From assembly GCA_010909165.1 (NCBI GenBank), contig VJWM01000204.1, positions 1 through 64,000 of the forward strand: a DNA stretch of 64,000 nucleotides. The letters run 5' to 3'. Below, piece by piece: positions 1 through 11,545 of the stretch. The notes beneath the pieces are model-generated. The model worked only from the letters and a program-made list of their open reading frames with translations, did not search any database and was not told where the DNA came from. The stretch comes from Anthoceros angustus. Its lineage: Eukaryota; Streptophyta; Anthocerotopsida; Anthocerotales; Anthocerotaceae. The translations under genes and the position numbers were made by a program. Positions within the stretch are counted from its first letter, which is position 1; the number at the start of each line of letters is the position of its first letter.

Positions 1-3000
1 GAGGATCGAGGAGGATAAGGAAAAGGAGGAACATGGATAGCACTGGATCGACTGAGTATACCCGGACTGGAGTGGGCAACGACCTAACCCACTATGGCGT
101 GCACCGGACTACGCCGGGTAACGGGATAAGTCCGGACCCCACTCCGGGTCAAACAGATAAGTACGCCAGGAAAGTAACTTAGAAGTTGAGCCGTGAGGAT
201 GACCAGGCGGCGCCACGTGACGGCCCCGAGTGGAGGTCGGCATGCAGCAGCCAGACTGCGGGCCGCAGGCAGTGTATTCACGCCCGATCGCGCGGGCGCG
301 TAAGGCCGAGTACGCGCGCGAAGGCCGCAGGTAAGCGGAGGCGAAGGTCGGTAAGCCATGCACTCGCGCACGGACAGTGGAAGAGGCGCCCGCCGCCGTT
401 ACTCCCAAAGGCGCGTGGGGGAAGGTCATTTCTTACCGAGACACCGCAGCCTCTGCGCCCGCAACCCGCCTCGCGCTATCTCTTTGAGCGCCAAGCACCT
501 TCGAGCGTGGTTCACCGCCGGGTTGGAGCAGAACGCGCGAGGAGGGCGATCGTGCTGCCGACTCCGGCCAGCTACAAAGAACAAGGGGAGAAAGGCGATG
601 GCACCCAAAAGCTCATGGAGGTTTGGGAGCCATGGAACCTCGTGAGAGCGCAACATTGTGACCCGCCTATCCGGACTTTGGGCCCGGGCCGGAGGAAGCG
701 GAGAATTAGTTGAGGAGTGGCACCGGATGTGTTCCAGTGCCCGACGCTCGACAATTACCCGTCCGGAGTTCGCCCGAAGATGTTGGGCGGTCAACAAGGA
801 GGTTCGGTCCAAGAACCTCCGGAGGACCCGAGGCGATGGACCTTGAGGTCCCGAGGGCGCCTACAACCGCCCAAAGGAGGAAGAAGGGGGTGCCGAGCCC
901 CTCAAGGCTAAGGAAGATAGGGCCGCAATGCGGCGCCGAGGCTCGAACGCAGAGGACAACCAACGGCCGGTTGATATCCGACCGCCGATACCGAGTAAGG
1001 GCGGTAGCCCGATCATTGTCCATTGAACTCGCCACCAAGGTGGATCACCTTGGTGATAACTGGTATTCTCGCATGCGCCATGGGGGAAGAGGGCGGACTG
1101 GGAAGGATTATCTTCGCCTGCGGGCCAGAGGCCCGCAAGCAAGGGAGCGAGAAGCCTCGATCTGGGCCGCCCCCATACCGATCCATGTATGGGGACATTT
1201 CGAGCCCCTCAAGGAGGGAGAGCTTGAGCGCCCAAAGGACGGAGGCCCCGCCAAGTGGAGCGCAAGGGCGCCCGAGGTGGGGATCAAGGCCAAACGACCC
1301 GGAGGAGGACGACCGGGAGGATTCCGACTCCATACGTCCGAACGGACCCCTCACCACCTGTGGAAGTATGGGAGGAACCGCCTCCTCCTCCCGGTGCCCC
1401 ATGAGCCAAAGGCAGCAGAGGCGCCCCGACCCAATAGCCCACCACCACAACCACGAGCTCACCGACCGGAGGGAACCAAGAGACGCAAGACTGCAACAAA
1501 GCAGACTGTGACGGTGCCAAGGTTTACCCCCGCCCACGGAGTGGCAAGAAGTCAAGAGGCGTAAGGAGGGCGTAAAGGACGCCGCCAGGAGCAGGAGGTC
1601 ACCGCAGCCGCACTCGAGCCGCCCTGCCTCGATGCTGTGAAGAGGCAAAAGGGCTTGCTCCCGACTCTCACCTCCTCCTCCGAGCCCTGTGAGAAAAAGG
1701 GCGAGGAGCTCGCGCCAAAAGGGCCAAGGAGGGTGAAGCTCGAGCAAGACTCGTGACCTAAGGGTCCCGATTAGGTCCGGAGAACCCGACTTACTCCGAT
1801 CAAGGGTATGGAGGTCTCATGGCGATCTGAAATGCCCGCCTCCCACTACGGACTTTGTGGGAGCCTCACTATGGCGGCCGTGGAAGAAACACGGGTCAGC
1901 TACCGTCATGGACGGTATGCTTTGGGGTCTCTGGGATGGCCGAGAAGACCCGGAGGTAGAAGCCACCGGGCGTATGGTACTCCTCCGGGAGGCGGTTGGA
2001 GGGGGGAGGAGGAAGGCCGGCTCTCGGCCGGGTGAGAAGGAGGCCGAGGAGGAAGTCTGGTCCATTCGGGCCGGACTAAATTCCTTGGAGGAGGCGGTGA
2101 GGCAGCTAAGGAGGCCCAGCGGTGAGGACCTCTGCAGGCGGAGGGGTAGTGCGGGAGGCGGAAGAGGCCGGGCGCAGCGAGGAGCTCGGGACTGGCGGAG
2201 GCGGCCCTAGACCCGAGCCAGTGAAGCCCAGTGAAGGTGGCCGAGGCGGAAGCCGGGCCGCGATCACTATCGGCGTGATCGCCGGTGGAGGGAGGCGGTG
2301 GGGTAGTGCAGAAGGCCCGGCGGGCAGCGGCCAGCAAGAGCCGTGTGGAAACACTGGAGGCCAGCACCGGGAAATCGGGGACCTCAGTGCAGAAGAGGGC
2401 GGCGGGCTGGAGGGCAGCAAGGACACCTTGGTTACAACTCCAAGGCGCATTGAGGCACAAGGGTTCTCAGCAGAGTCCAAGACTTGACGGGAGATAGGCG
2501 CCTCCGGCTCTGCGAAGATGGAGGCGGGAGGCGGGCAGCGGACCAGCCATGCCAGGAAGCTCGCGACAAGGAGATGGAGGATCTCGGACTCGGCTCGTGA
2601 GGTGGAGGCGGCGGGGGAGATGGAAGACCGCAAGGAGACCTTGGGTCAGCCCAAACTACCATTGAGAGGAATGGTAGTCAGGCGTGATCGCGATCACGAA
2701 CGAGAAATAGAGCGGCCACACATGGACGGAGGCAAGACGGATGGAACAGGAGGTGGACGCCGAAATGGAGAAGGACTGGAAGCCCGCACCGCAGAGTTGC
2801 CCGACCGTCTGAGAGGGAGATGGCGGAGTTAACGCCTGATGACGGAGAGCGAAGCACCGGACGCAAAAGAAGTCACCGTCCATGAGAAAGGCGAAGGGAA
2901 CGCGCGCTATGGGGTAAGTCGCGGAGCGGAAACGACGGAGTTGGAGTGTGGAGCAACAAGCCGCATGGAGGTGACCGAGGCCGCCTTGTAGCCTCGCGGA

Positions 3001-3780
3001 TACGCCCGCATCACCGCCAAACCCGGCAGGAGGTGGTCCAACAAGCCGGGCAAGACGCCTCCCGAGCACCTATGGCGGGAGACGGTGCCCGGCACACGGA
3101 AGAGGCAATCCAACAAGTTGATCTGACTTTGCCTATTACCACGCCGAGCTCCTAAGACAGCCTCCACTCACCGCAATAGACGGACCGGAAGGCCCAAGGG
3201 GAAGAAGGGCATGGGACAAAGACGGGACTCTAGTGGCCCCTGCGGAGACGACGGGGAGGAGCATCAAGAGGAGCGACGCCGCAACGGACCCTGTGGTAAG
3301 TTCACCGCAACCCTGGAGAAGAGGGGGGCCTGGAAGGAGGAGGAAGGAGGAGCCAACCCACCCAAGACAAGGGTCGGGTAGGGATGAGGACCCAGCAGAC
3401 GAGGTCTGCAGTAAGGGTCCGGAGCTGGGGACCGGACTGCAAAGTCTGACCCCGAGGTCCGAACCCCAGAGACGAGGCCGGACCCAGGACTGACTCAGAA
3501 ATAAGACTGACTGAGTTCGACCGGAGTCGAGACCGACCTCGAGGTCCCGGACAGCAAGAAGGAGGAGCCCCTTCGACTTACGCTTAGGGGAGCAGAGAAT
3601 GGGTGGCCCCACCGGAGGGGACCCACGGGAGGCTGGGAGGATGACGTTGGTAACGGGCGGCCGCCGATCACGCCGAGCCCAACCCGACAGTGATTCCGGA
3701 GAAGGAGGGGTCCCGCCACGGATCATCCGATTGCGCGCCGAATCTGTGACGGGAGATTGACCACCAATCCCAAGGAACCC
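1..3780. other. GC- and purine-rich degenerate retroelement-like DNA, no firm gene
   Basis: The + strand is strongly G+A biased. Several frames are open for 100-280 codons, but on both strands, which is what high GC alone gives. The + frames are rich in Arg, Glu, Gly and Pro, as in the coiled, charged gag or leader ORFs of plant gypsy elements. I could not find a gag motif or a zinc knuckle here. The position upstream of a readable pol (protease at 4647) makes a gag/leader region plausible. No ORF here is annotated as a gene. Confidence 0.35.
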
Positions 3781-4200
3781 GGACCTTCCCACACCGCCGA
3801 CGAAGGAGATAGGGGGAAATAGGATGGTAGGCGGCCGATTAGTATACCGAAATGGCCATCCCCGTAATAGGTGTAATAAAGACGCCGACTTGGCGTAGTA
3901 TAAGAGGGTCAGGCTCAATAAATCATCTTCTTGGTGTTGATGCCGCTTTGCACCGCGTGTGTCTTCTTGCTAACGTGAGTCCCGAGTCACCGAAAGGTGC
4001 ACGACCCGAGAGAGATCAAGGTCCCGTGACGGACCCCAACGGTTGTGGTGTGCGTGGAAGGGTGATCGGGACCTCGGCTCGCCCGCAGCCGCGCCCGGCC
4101 GAACGGACCGAACGTGAGCCGAGGGACCGGGAGGGCGTAGAGCCCGGACGAGAGGCCCAGAACGACGGAGGGGTCCTGACTGTAGCCCGCCTTCCCTAAG
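3781..4200 (+). repeat. LTR-like U3/R segment (TATA and poly(A) signal)
   Basis: A TATAAG box at 3899-3904 is followed 13 bases later by AATAAA at 3917-3922 and a T-rich stretch. This is the compact promoter/poly(A) layout of plant LTRs. I did not find a second copy of the segment in the window, so LTR identity is unproven. It lies only about 450 bases upstream of the protease, so it may be a nested solo LTR rather than the 5' LTR of the pol that follows. Confidence 0.25.
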
Positions 4201-4640
4201 ACTGATAAGTGTAGTGTGAGTGGAGAGAGGAACGGACTAGAGGTGCGAGTGACGAACGTGAACGATACGGACGCGAACGGGTCCTTAAACGTTTGGCCAC
4301 ACCGGCCCGCGTGCGAACGCTGAGTAGTTAGACGAACTTGAATGTGCGGAGACCGAATGACGCAAAGTAAGTGAGAATCGTCAAACGCTGCAAACGGAGC
4401 CTATCATTCCCTTGGGAACGGACTTCCTACAACGACACGGATTGTGCGCCGGCCGGCTGCCGAAAGTCGCTACCATAAACGCTCGGACTCCGGACAATCT
4501 GCATCGCCAAAGAATCCATGGCATTGAAGGCAGCATAACCCAAGAAGAGGCGGAGTCACCCCAAGGCCGAAACCCCTCAGAATATGGTGGCCATGGCTGA
4601 TCAGATGCCGAGCTGCAGATAGAAATCGGGATGTGTAATC
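4201..4640. other. Unassigned stretch before the protease
   Basis: A short open frame of 62 codons (4412-4600, +) has no recognised motif. By position it could be the end of gag or the start of the protease polyprotein. Confidence 0.3.
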
Positions 4641-4646
4641 AAGAAG

Positions 4647-4905
4647 GTGCCGCTAGATTCCGGTCGAGTCAACATCATGACAGAGGAGACCGCCTAAGCT
4701 TGGGTTGCGATAGAACATACATCAAAGGTGTTATGTGACATGTCCAAAATGGCGCCTGGGGAGTTGACGGAGTCCTAACCCATATTGGTACCATTCTGCA
4801 CTCATGGACTACGTGGTCATTAAACAAAAAGCGCCTGTGATATGAGGTTCTCATTGACTAACATGGATGTATGGGGCACGCTGCACCTTCAAATGGGCAA
4901 GGAAA
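4647..4905 (+). pseudogene. Ty3/gypsy aspartic protease (retropepsin), broken
   Basis: At 4647 the + frame reads VPLDSGRVNIMTEETA and then a stop. It contains the retropepsin active-site D-S-G and the following N-I-M typical of Tat/Athila-type plant gypsy proteases. A second frame at 4864-4905 reads WMYGARCTFKWARK, which matches the conserved W-M-Y-(G/E)-A end of these domains. Between them the reading frame shifts more than once. The order protease, RT, RNase H, integrase with those below supports the call. The copy cannot make an intact enzyme as given. Confidence 0.7.
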
Positions 4906-5599
4906 GGAAGTGATTCAAACCTTGGACCGGGACCCCAAAATTAAGGAGGAAGGATATGTTTGACTTGGAGCAGATACGACGCAGGGAGACACCCACAAAC
5001 GGAGGGATACACTGTAAGATACCTGGGGAGGATGAGAAGGAGAAATTCCATTCGCATATTTCGTGGTCGATGAAGAGGACGATTACGAGAGATATTCCAC
5101 ATTCCATCAACCTATTAGGGTGCTATGGAGTCACAATTGATGAAGAGTGGGATCGGACCGTGGGGAACGACAAGGAACAGAAGGCGGTGGTCGAACCGGG
5201 AGCGACGATCCGACAAACTTCGGAGGGGTGCGAGGAGGGTGTCTCACGCTTTACGCAACCTATTCCGGAATGGGGAATGCCAAGGAGAACCAAGAACCGG
5301 AGGAAGGGTTCTGATCACATCCGCTGGAAAGAGAGGGTGGGATGAGGTCAAGACGTGGAAGGTGTTGCCCGGCAAGGTCCTTAAGTTTTAACATGAGCGC
5401 AAACTTGGGGGATGAAGCACTGTTGGAAATTTATCCATGCTTTTGCTTTTGACGTTATGACATGAAGGGTATACCGAGGAGTGGGGAGCACAAGATTGAT
5501 CTGAGCCGTGTCCGGATACCACAAGCTAAATCCAAAGTATTCATGAAGGTAAAGGAACAATTGAGCTTTACTTATGCTGGACGCCATATATCCTATTGT
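4906..5599 (+). other. pol linker between protease and RT, degenerate
   Basis: Open frames of 129 and 88 codons overlap at 4956-5391 on +. They are charged and carry no motif I recognise. Position in the element suggests the variable linker before the reverse transcriptase fingers. Confidence 0.35.
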
Positions 5600-6188
5600 G
5601 ACATCGGAGGGTAGCCCCAATTGTGGTGGTCCCAAGAAGCGTATGGGAAGATACGGGTACGTCCAGATTGGAGGAAGTTAAACAAGGTGACCAAAAAGAC
5701 CACTACCCGCTTCCATTCATAGACAACATAATCGGACTTAGCGGAGAATGGTCTACCTGCCTCGGATGGGTATTCGGGTATAATCACCATCTCGTGGAGA
5801 GTGATTGGCCACACTTTCACTACTGATCGGGAACCTATGCCTACAAACGGAGCGCGCTCGATTAACAGGGCACCGTGTGATCCTTCATGCGATTGTCAAG
5901 ATTTTCAAGGAATACCTGGACTTCATGGAGGTCTTCCGATGACTTCGTGTTTAAAAAAGATCACCTCAACCACCTTCGCAAATGTTTGGAACGATGTCAC
6001 TGAGACCCTAATTGTGTCTACATCCCGAGAAATGTTATTTCATGCCGTAGGTATTTTGTTGGGGCACCGTGATTGCCGGGGATAGAGGTCGACCCGATAA
6101 GGTCAAAATCATCACCGCCACCTACCACATCAAGGAGCTTAGGGATTCTCGAATGGTAGGCTATTATCGAAGGTTTGTGAAGAATTGA
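5600..6188 (+). pseudogene. Ty3/gypsy reverse transcriptase, broken
   Basis: Conserved RT blocks are read in order in different + frames. 5645-5698 gives GKIRVRPDWRKLNKVTKK and 5701-5733 gives HYPLPFIDNII, the fingers/palm D-x-RKLN and PLPFID motifs. 5901-5936 gives IFKEYLDFMEVF. Directly after it the frame slips, just where the catalytic D-D-F should be read (5938-5946). 6129-6185 gives IKELRDSRMVGYYRRFVKN and then a stop, the connection region. The V-F-x-D-D-F type of active site points to the Tat/Athila side of plant gypsy elements rather than chromoviruses. At least four frameshifts or stops disable it as given. Confidence 0.85.
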
Positions 6189-6640
6189 AGGGCACGCTGT
6201 TGCTTCGCAAGGACCAGGAGTGGAATGGACGCAAAACGAGGAGGCCTTCAATGATCTTCAACCACCGATCACAAGACCCACGCGGGCCGGATCGAGCAAG
6301 AAACGGTGTTTGTAGACGCTTGCCTATGCAATCGGAACCATTCTAAGCCAAAGGGATGACAAGAAGCACGATTACCCAATCTATTATGCAGGAGGCACCA
6401 CCGACGCAGAAGAAGTATACCACCACCGAGGGAGGCGCTGGGATGGTGTACTGGTGCAAGTTTCGCCACTATTTGCTATCCCACGAGTTCGCCTTCCATG
6501 TGGACCACTTCGCCTCAAACACCGGTAAACAAACTGACTTGTCCGGACGCATAGCAAGATGGATCCTACTCGCAAGAATTCACGCTCACGGTGGAGACAA
6601 GGAGGGAGTAAACATGCAGTATTACATTTCGAGGTCAAGA
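6189..6640 (+). pseudogene. Ty3/gypsy RNase H, broken
   Basis: The frame from 6356 contains the RNase H core features Y-x-T-T-E (near 6417) and FRHYLLSHEFAFHVDHFA (near 6460-6515), as in gypsy RNase H where K-F-R-H-Y-L precedes the last Asp region. DKKHDYPIYYAG is readable near 6357 in another frame. The end of the domain, the R-I-A-R-W-I-L-L segment, lies near 6550. It follows the RT directly. Confidence 0.75.
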
Positions 6641-7856
6641 CAGAGGAGGTTACACAGACCAAAACGACGATTTTCCTGGCGAAGCTTTGTTCGCGCAGTA
6701 GTTAGAGGGGAAGCGCAACCATAAGGCGAGGGTAAATGGTGGCTCGGCAGAAATGAGAAGGGGAGGGATACACAAGGCCCACCCACGGGAGATGATGGAA
6801 TTCTGAAACGGGAAAATACCCGGATCTTTCAAACCGCAAGCGCTTTGTGCACTATATCCGCTTGTACGAACAATCAGCAAAGGGACCGGACGGATGGGCG
6901 GTGACAAGGAGCAAAGTTATCCGATGATGGAGATGCACGAGGAGAGCGGGGACATTTTGCAGACATATCACGTGCAAGAAGGTGCTCAAACGGGTATTGG
7001 TGGCAAACCATGCATCGTGATGCTAGGAGTTTGTTAAACGCTATGCTCGAGGGTTGGGAAACCATCCAACCACCCAATGGCCAATGGTTCCGATATTGGC
7101 CCCGCGCCATTCGAGAAATGGGGAATAGACTTTGTTGGTCCCATACACCAAGACGCGAATACATCCTCGTGCACCGACCATTGCACGCCAGATGGTGGAA
7201 GCACCGCAGTAGACACAAACATGTGGTGTGTGTTCTATGAATGATTATCACCGACACGTTTGAACTTGTCAATGGCTGTGAGGGTTCGCCAACGAAGTTA
7301 TATCTCATATGACGATCTACTTCAACGCTCGCCACAGAAAACGACTTATAATCCCAAGGCAAATGGCTTAACTAAAAGGCGAATGGGCTTTGTGCAGATC
7401 CTCAAAAGCTAACGTGGAATGCGCACGATCGATCTAAGCTTCACTCCGCCCGGGCATACAGGATCGCAGAAAATAACAACGCAACAAACACCCAGATTAC
7501 CTCACCTACGGCCATTCTCCTAATGCCTATTGAGTTTGAAATTCTACCGCGATCTGTGAAACTAACCGCAAGAGAGGAAAGTCACCGAACTGGTCGCCTT
7601 TAAACATACAGAGGATAGGGAACAAGGCGGAGCGAGATATTCAAAGCGGAAAATATGGCATGACAAGGCTAAGCAAGAGGGTAGTCCCCGTGACTTGGCC
7701 CCGCGCATAACAGGTATATGCACTTTCCGCAAGCTCCACCTTCGATGGATGGCAGAGTTCTCAAGTTTCACCAATGGATCCGCATAACCGCAAGAGTTAG
7801 GTGGCCCACTACCAACCCGAGTTAATGGGTGGAGGGTCAAGAAGTATTATACCTAA
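6641..7856 (+). pseudogene. Ty3/gypsy integrase, broken
   Basis: The zinc-binding part is only partly visible near 6931-6975. At 7104-7157 the frame reads APFEKWGIDFVGPIHQDA, the first catalytic Asp block of the DDE core. At 7344-7373 it reads TYNPKANGLT. The next codon should be the catalytic Glu, but one base appears missing and the frame changes. The C-terminal frame ends VNGWRVKKYYT followed by TAA at 7854-7856, the usual end of pol in Tat-type elements. The domain order and this terminus fix the + orientation and the end of the element's coding part. Confidence 0.8.
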
Positions 7857-7878
7857 GTTGGCGAGGACGCCAACAAAT

Positions 7879-7889
7879 GAGAAGGGGAG
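7879..7889 (+). other. Polypurine tract
   Basis: Eleven purines, GAGAAGGGGAG, lie 22 bases after the pol stop and two bases before a TG start (7892). This is where plus-strand priming sits in gypsy elements, just inside the 3' LTR. Confidence 0.6.
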
Positions 7890-7891
7890 TA

Positions 7892-8525
7892 TGTAAACGA
7901 TCCGACTTGGAAACCCCTGGGACGTGCCTGAAGTGTTTTTTTTTGTTTTTTGGTCGAGTGGTGAAAATAAGTCGTTGATAGTAGGCAAGGGTATTTATAA
8001 AAGAAATGTCCTTGGCCTATGGTTTTCTTTGTTTTGATTTTTAGGTTAGAAAATAAATGGTCCGGAATTGTTCCTTGGCCCATGGACTTGGGAATGTTCC
8101 ACTAAAAGTCTATATATGTGAGGTAGGGGGTTGGTAATTAGAGTGATAGGTCTATAAGTTGGAGTCAACCGGGCAGAGTCGAATGAGTGTGGGGTTGTGG
8201 ATTGTGGGAGCGGAGAGTCTAACAGGGTAGGGGAACCCGGGAAACTTAACCCTAGGAAATCCGCTCAAACAACGGAGCGCGGCCGGAGGAGCGAGCCGGA
8301 GCGCAACGACGGCCGGAGCGACGAAGTCGAGGAGGTCCGGGGCACCGCGATCGCAGGAGGCGCGAGGCGCAACAGGGGAAGGAGCTCCAACCCCATCCGA
8401 CATCGCGAGGCGCGACGCAGAGGAGGAAGGCGCGACACGCGCTTGGCCGAGGAGGAACCTGAGAGACCCCGTGAAATTCGCAGCGAGGTGGCGATTTGAG
8501 GCGCGAGACCGTGAGACTGGAGGGA
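7892..8525 (+). repeat. Probable LTR of the degenerate gypsy element
   Basis: It begins with TG after a polypurine tract. It holds an AATAAA (near 8052) and a TATATAT box at 8111-8117. It ends before a TGGCGCC primer-site-like sequence. No second copy is seen in the window, so the 5' partner would lie to the left of base 1. The end point is uncertain because no clear CA terminus is visible. Confidence 0.45.
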
Positions 8526-8543
8526 TGGCGCCAAGGTCACCAG
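8526..8543 (+). other. Primer-binding-site-like sequence
   Basis: TGGCGCCAAGGTCACCAG begins with the TGGCGCC found in many plant gypsy primer sites. It sits where the LTR-like segment ends. If real, the DNA to its right is the inside of a second element sharing this LTR. Confidence 0.35.
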
Positions 8544-10009
8544 ATTGTGCTTGCCCAATGGCCAAACATGGATCATTGGAAAGTTCGAAATGGGAAGGTG
8601 AAGGAGTCAAGCTTGGTTTCATGGAAGAACGGTGGAATTACATGAACTTGGACTGTGCAGAGTGTGCGCACGGACAAATAAACAAAGGGGATTTAGAGCG
8701 AAGCAGGATTGGGACCGGAAGGAGGGTGTATCGCAGAAGGAGGAGGCGGCTTGGTGATGGAGCCGTCCCAAAAAGGAGCACAAGAAGAAGCAGCACCGCC
8801 CGTTAAAGCGACCGGAACCCAACGTCGACGAGGATTTGGCAACAACAGCTTGATGGGTCCGCCGATGGTCCTATGTTTCGCAAAGACAAGAAGTGGATTA
8901 TTTGTCCGACCACTTGCCCTTCCATGAAGTGGTGGTCAAGCGAAGATCGATTGACCAATTCTCTCGACAAGTTGTGTGAAGAGAGGTTGAACTTGATTTC
9001 CCCCCTACCCCTCTCTAATCTCACCATTTCGTCCATCTTTATGTTTACGCTAACCGCTGAGGTGGAGATTGTAGCCTCCACATGTGGAAGCTAGGGAGGT
9101 GAAATGGAAGGAGGAGCCCAAGGAGGAAATCGAGGAAAAATCTGATAGCCGGGAGTCTGGCTGTGCGCCTGAGGAAGAGAAGGAAATTCTACCAAAGAAA
9201 AGAGGAAGACCGGGGTGAAAGACGGCATCAAAAAAAGGTGAATGCCACCACTGTGTCGAAAACTACCACACATGAAAAGGCCAAACGCTTGAGGTGGCGT
9301 AAGAGGAGGCGCGATCCGAGGACAATTTTGTCCGACTGGATGCGATGATGAATCAACCCGAGGGTTTAGGTCGACCTCGCGGACCCTCCTCAAAGATGGG
9401 AAGAGATTTTCAAGGGACTCCACCGGCAACAGAGGTGGATGCAACCGACTGGTGGAGGGTGCGACTGCCGGGAGGAAAGTTCTCGACAGAGGGATGGCGC
9501 GCGGGCCGCCACAACAAGTGGATTTGCGGTGAGCCGACCACATCGGCGATCCGCCCAAGCATTTGTTGGATCAAGCGGCTTTAGCTCTCACCGGCCTGGG
9601 CAGGGGCGACGGAGGAAGTGGTGAAGGCCAGTTTGATTAAGAGGAGGCCAAGCGCAAGCAATCGGAGGAAGACAAGCGAACCTAGAGGAAATAAGGGCCA
9701 AGATTCAAGAAGATTTGTGCAGGCCTGTGAGAAGTTGCAAGCCATGACGAGCACAGGAAGCACTCATGGCTCAAATTAAGGATGCCCACGAGACGAACCA
9801 GAGATGCAGGGAGTTGTTGCGAGCCCAGAGTGGAGGCGGCCTCGGGAAAAGGCCCATAAGTCGTGAGCGATAAACGGAGCGGATGAGGCACGTGGCCGAG
9901 CCGTAAAAGACAAAGGGAAGGGAAGCGGGTAGCAGTGACCACGATGAGTGGAAGGAACTACCGAGAAGGAAGCAAAGAACCGAGGTAGCCGAAACCTCAC
10001 CTACCGTGG
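8544..10009 (+). other. gag-like degenerate region with partial zinc knuckle
   Basis: Frames are charged and broken. At 9237-9272 one frame reads KGECHHCVENYHT in context. C-x2-C-x4-H matches the first three ligands of a retroviral-type CCHC knuckle, and a stop follows where the last Cys should come. A K-K-R-G-R-P basic stretch lies just upstream (near 9196-9215). This suggests the nucleocapsid end of a gag downstream of the LTR/primer site. The rest has no recognised motif. Confidence 0.35.
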
Positions 10010-10393
10010 TTGTCGAATGAACGACTGAGGAGTCCACTACCGCGTAGTGGAAACCGCACCGACATTGGCGCCCAACCCGCACATGAGCGGAGCAACAGAC
10101 GCGACGTGCACCCCGCTGAGGACATGGACCAGTGCAACTGTGTAGCCTACGGAGGAGGGGTAAGCACCTCAGCTGCAGCAGGGGGTCCTATTATATTGCG
10201 GCACATGGATGAGGAAACTTATGTTCCTGGTCTATATGTGAATGGAGAACGCGTGCTTAACTTCACTGTCCATGTGCGTGTGGAAATAGGAGGGATCAGG
10301 GCCTACCTACTGCAAGTGAGGACCCGGCGCATACTTCTACCATCGCGCCCGAGTGGGGGGGGGTTTTATTGGAGGCGACTTTGGAGGAGTTAA
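10010..10393 (+). CDS. Hypothetical ORF, 127 codons, unrecognised
   Basis: The frame is open from ATG 10010 to a stop at 10391-10393. Its middle (near 10200-10310) is less biased in composition than the flanks and could be real protein, with a hydrophobic, beta-like pattern. I do not recognise a family. By position it may belong to the retroelement whose gag-like region precedes it. The kinase array begins about 50 bases later. Confidence 0.25.
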   Translation: MSNERLRSPLPRSGNRTDIGAQPAHERSNRRDVHPAEDMDQCNCVAYGGGVSTSAAAGGPIILRHMDEETYVPGLYVNGERVLNFTVHVRVEIGGIRAYLLQVRTRRILLPSRPSGGGFYWRRLWRS

Positions 10394-10442
10394 GTGAGGA
10401 GGAGGTCCAGTTGGGTGGACGAGGAACCAGAATAATCCTCAA

Positions 10443-10746
10443 AGAAATTACCCAAAGAAAGGCGAGACCTAAATCGAAAGATTTCTCCGCACCATGAACT
10501 TAAAAATCTCACATTCTTGCAAATATCTTTTAATAATCGTGTGATCTACGGTTGTTAAGGTTTGTTCAATGAAGATTCATGTTCTCCTTTATAGAGGGAT
10601 GAGTTTATGCATGTATGTTCCTGTGTGTGCTAACGAATTCATTCTCTCTACTTGTTCCCTGTAGGTTTCCCTAGAGGGCACGTAAATTACCCAAAGGGCG
10701 GGACCTAAACCGAAAGAAATACTCCTATTTATCAATCTTTAAAATT
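10443..10746 (+). repeat. Leader cassette of kinase copy 1 (1 intron-like unit, truncated on the left)
   Basis: This is the first array DNA after the retroelement boundary near 10443. One cassette is present: an exon-like part with the small ORF MNLKISHSCKYLLIIV, a donor-like TTAAG|GTTTGT near 10556, a TGCTAAC branch-point match, a pyrimidine tract and a TAG acceptor near 10664. The kinase exon then begins with the shared exon start. No promoter remains. Confidence 0.7.
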
Positions 10747-11545
10747 ATGGAGTCCACAATGAAAATTGAAGTGAGAATGTTTGAAGAAAGATACATATGT
10801 GGAAAATGTATCGGTGAAGGAGGTTTTTCCAAAGTCTATGAATGCTATGACAAATATACGGAAAGATATTTGCCTGCAAAATTATGAAAAATCTAAAGAC
10901 ATAAATGATGCAATATGTAGAGAGATCAACACTCTTGATCTCTTCCAAAATATTCTCATATTATTAACACAAAAGTGTTCATGAGGATATTGAACATATT
11001 TATATTGTGATGGAGCTATGTACCAATGGTACAAAGGATGAACTGGGAGGGGAGCTTGTGAAGAGGATGCAAAATACTTATGTTTAACCTAATGGAGGCA
11101 ATCAATTTTGGCATAATGTTATGCATCGCGATTTGAAACCGCTAATATACTATTACTTAGCCGCTCTCAAAGTCATACTAGACTTTGGTTTATGCTTCCA
11201 TGTCTCCAAAGCGAACATGAATTATTGCTGGGAGCTGCAGGAACCCCATGTTACATGGCTCGGAGGTATTGAGTCAAGACGATGTAAACATAAGCTATAC
11301 TTCAAAAGCCGATATTTGGAGCGCAGGAGTCATTTTGTATGAAGTTTTAACGGAAATCGTCCTTATATAGGATATGAGTTCGACAAAAAGAAGAATGGAT
11401 AACTCAATTGGACCTAGATGAGTGGCCCAACATGTCACACAAGTGAAAGATCTACTACACTCAATGTTACATTTAGAACAAGAGTGTAGACCGGATGCAG
11501 CAAGTTCTAAACCATTCTTGGTTTTGCTCGCTATCTTATATATGA
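10747..11545 (+). pseudogene. Ser/Thr protein kinase, array copy 1, frame-broken
   Basis: The N-lobe reads MESTMKIEVRMFEERYICGK and then IGEGGFSKV (glycine loop) before a frameshift at about 10860. Later blocks in other frames give the H-R-D catalytic loop near 11123, the Asp-Phe-Gly block near 11180 and the C-lobe D-I-W-S-A-G near 11310. The end is W-F-C-S-L-S-Y-I with TGA at 11543-11545. The fold is that of CDPK/PEPC-carboxylase-kinase-like kinases of about 275 residues. No EF-hands follow. This copy also has a garbled stretch at 11035-11065 that the other copies lack. Confidence 0.75.

Noticed and set aside
710-1747. Long ORFs of 284 codons (+) and 244 codons (-) in GC-rich DNA
   Set aside because: They overlap on opposite strands in DNA of very high GC with few stops. 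Neither shows a known domain.
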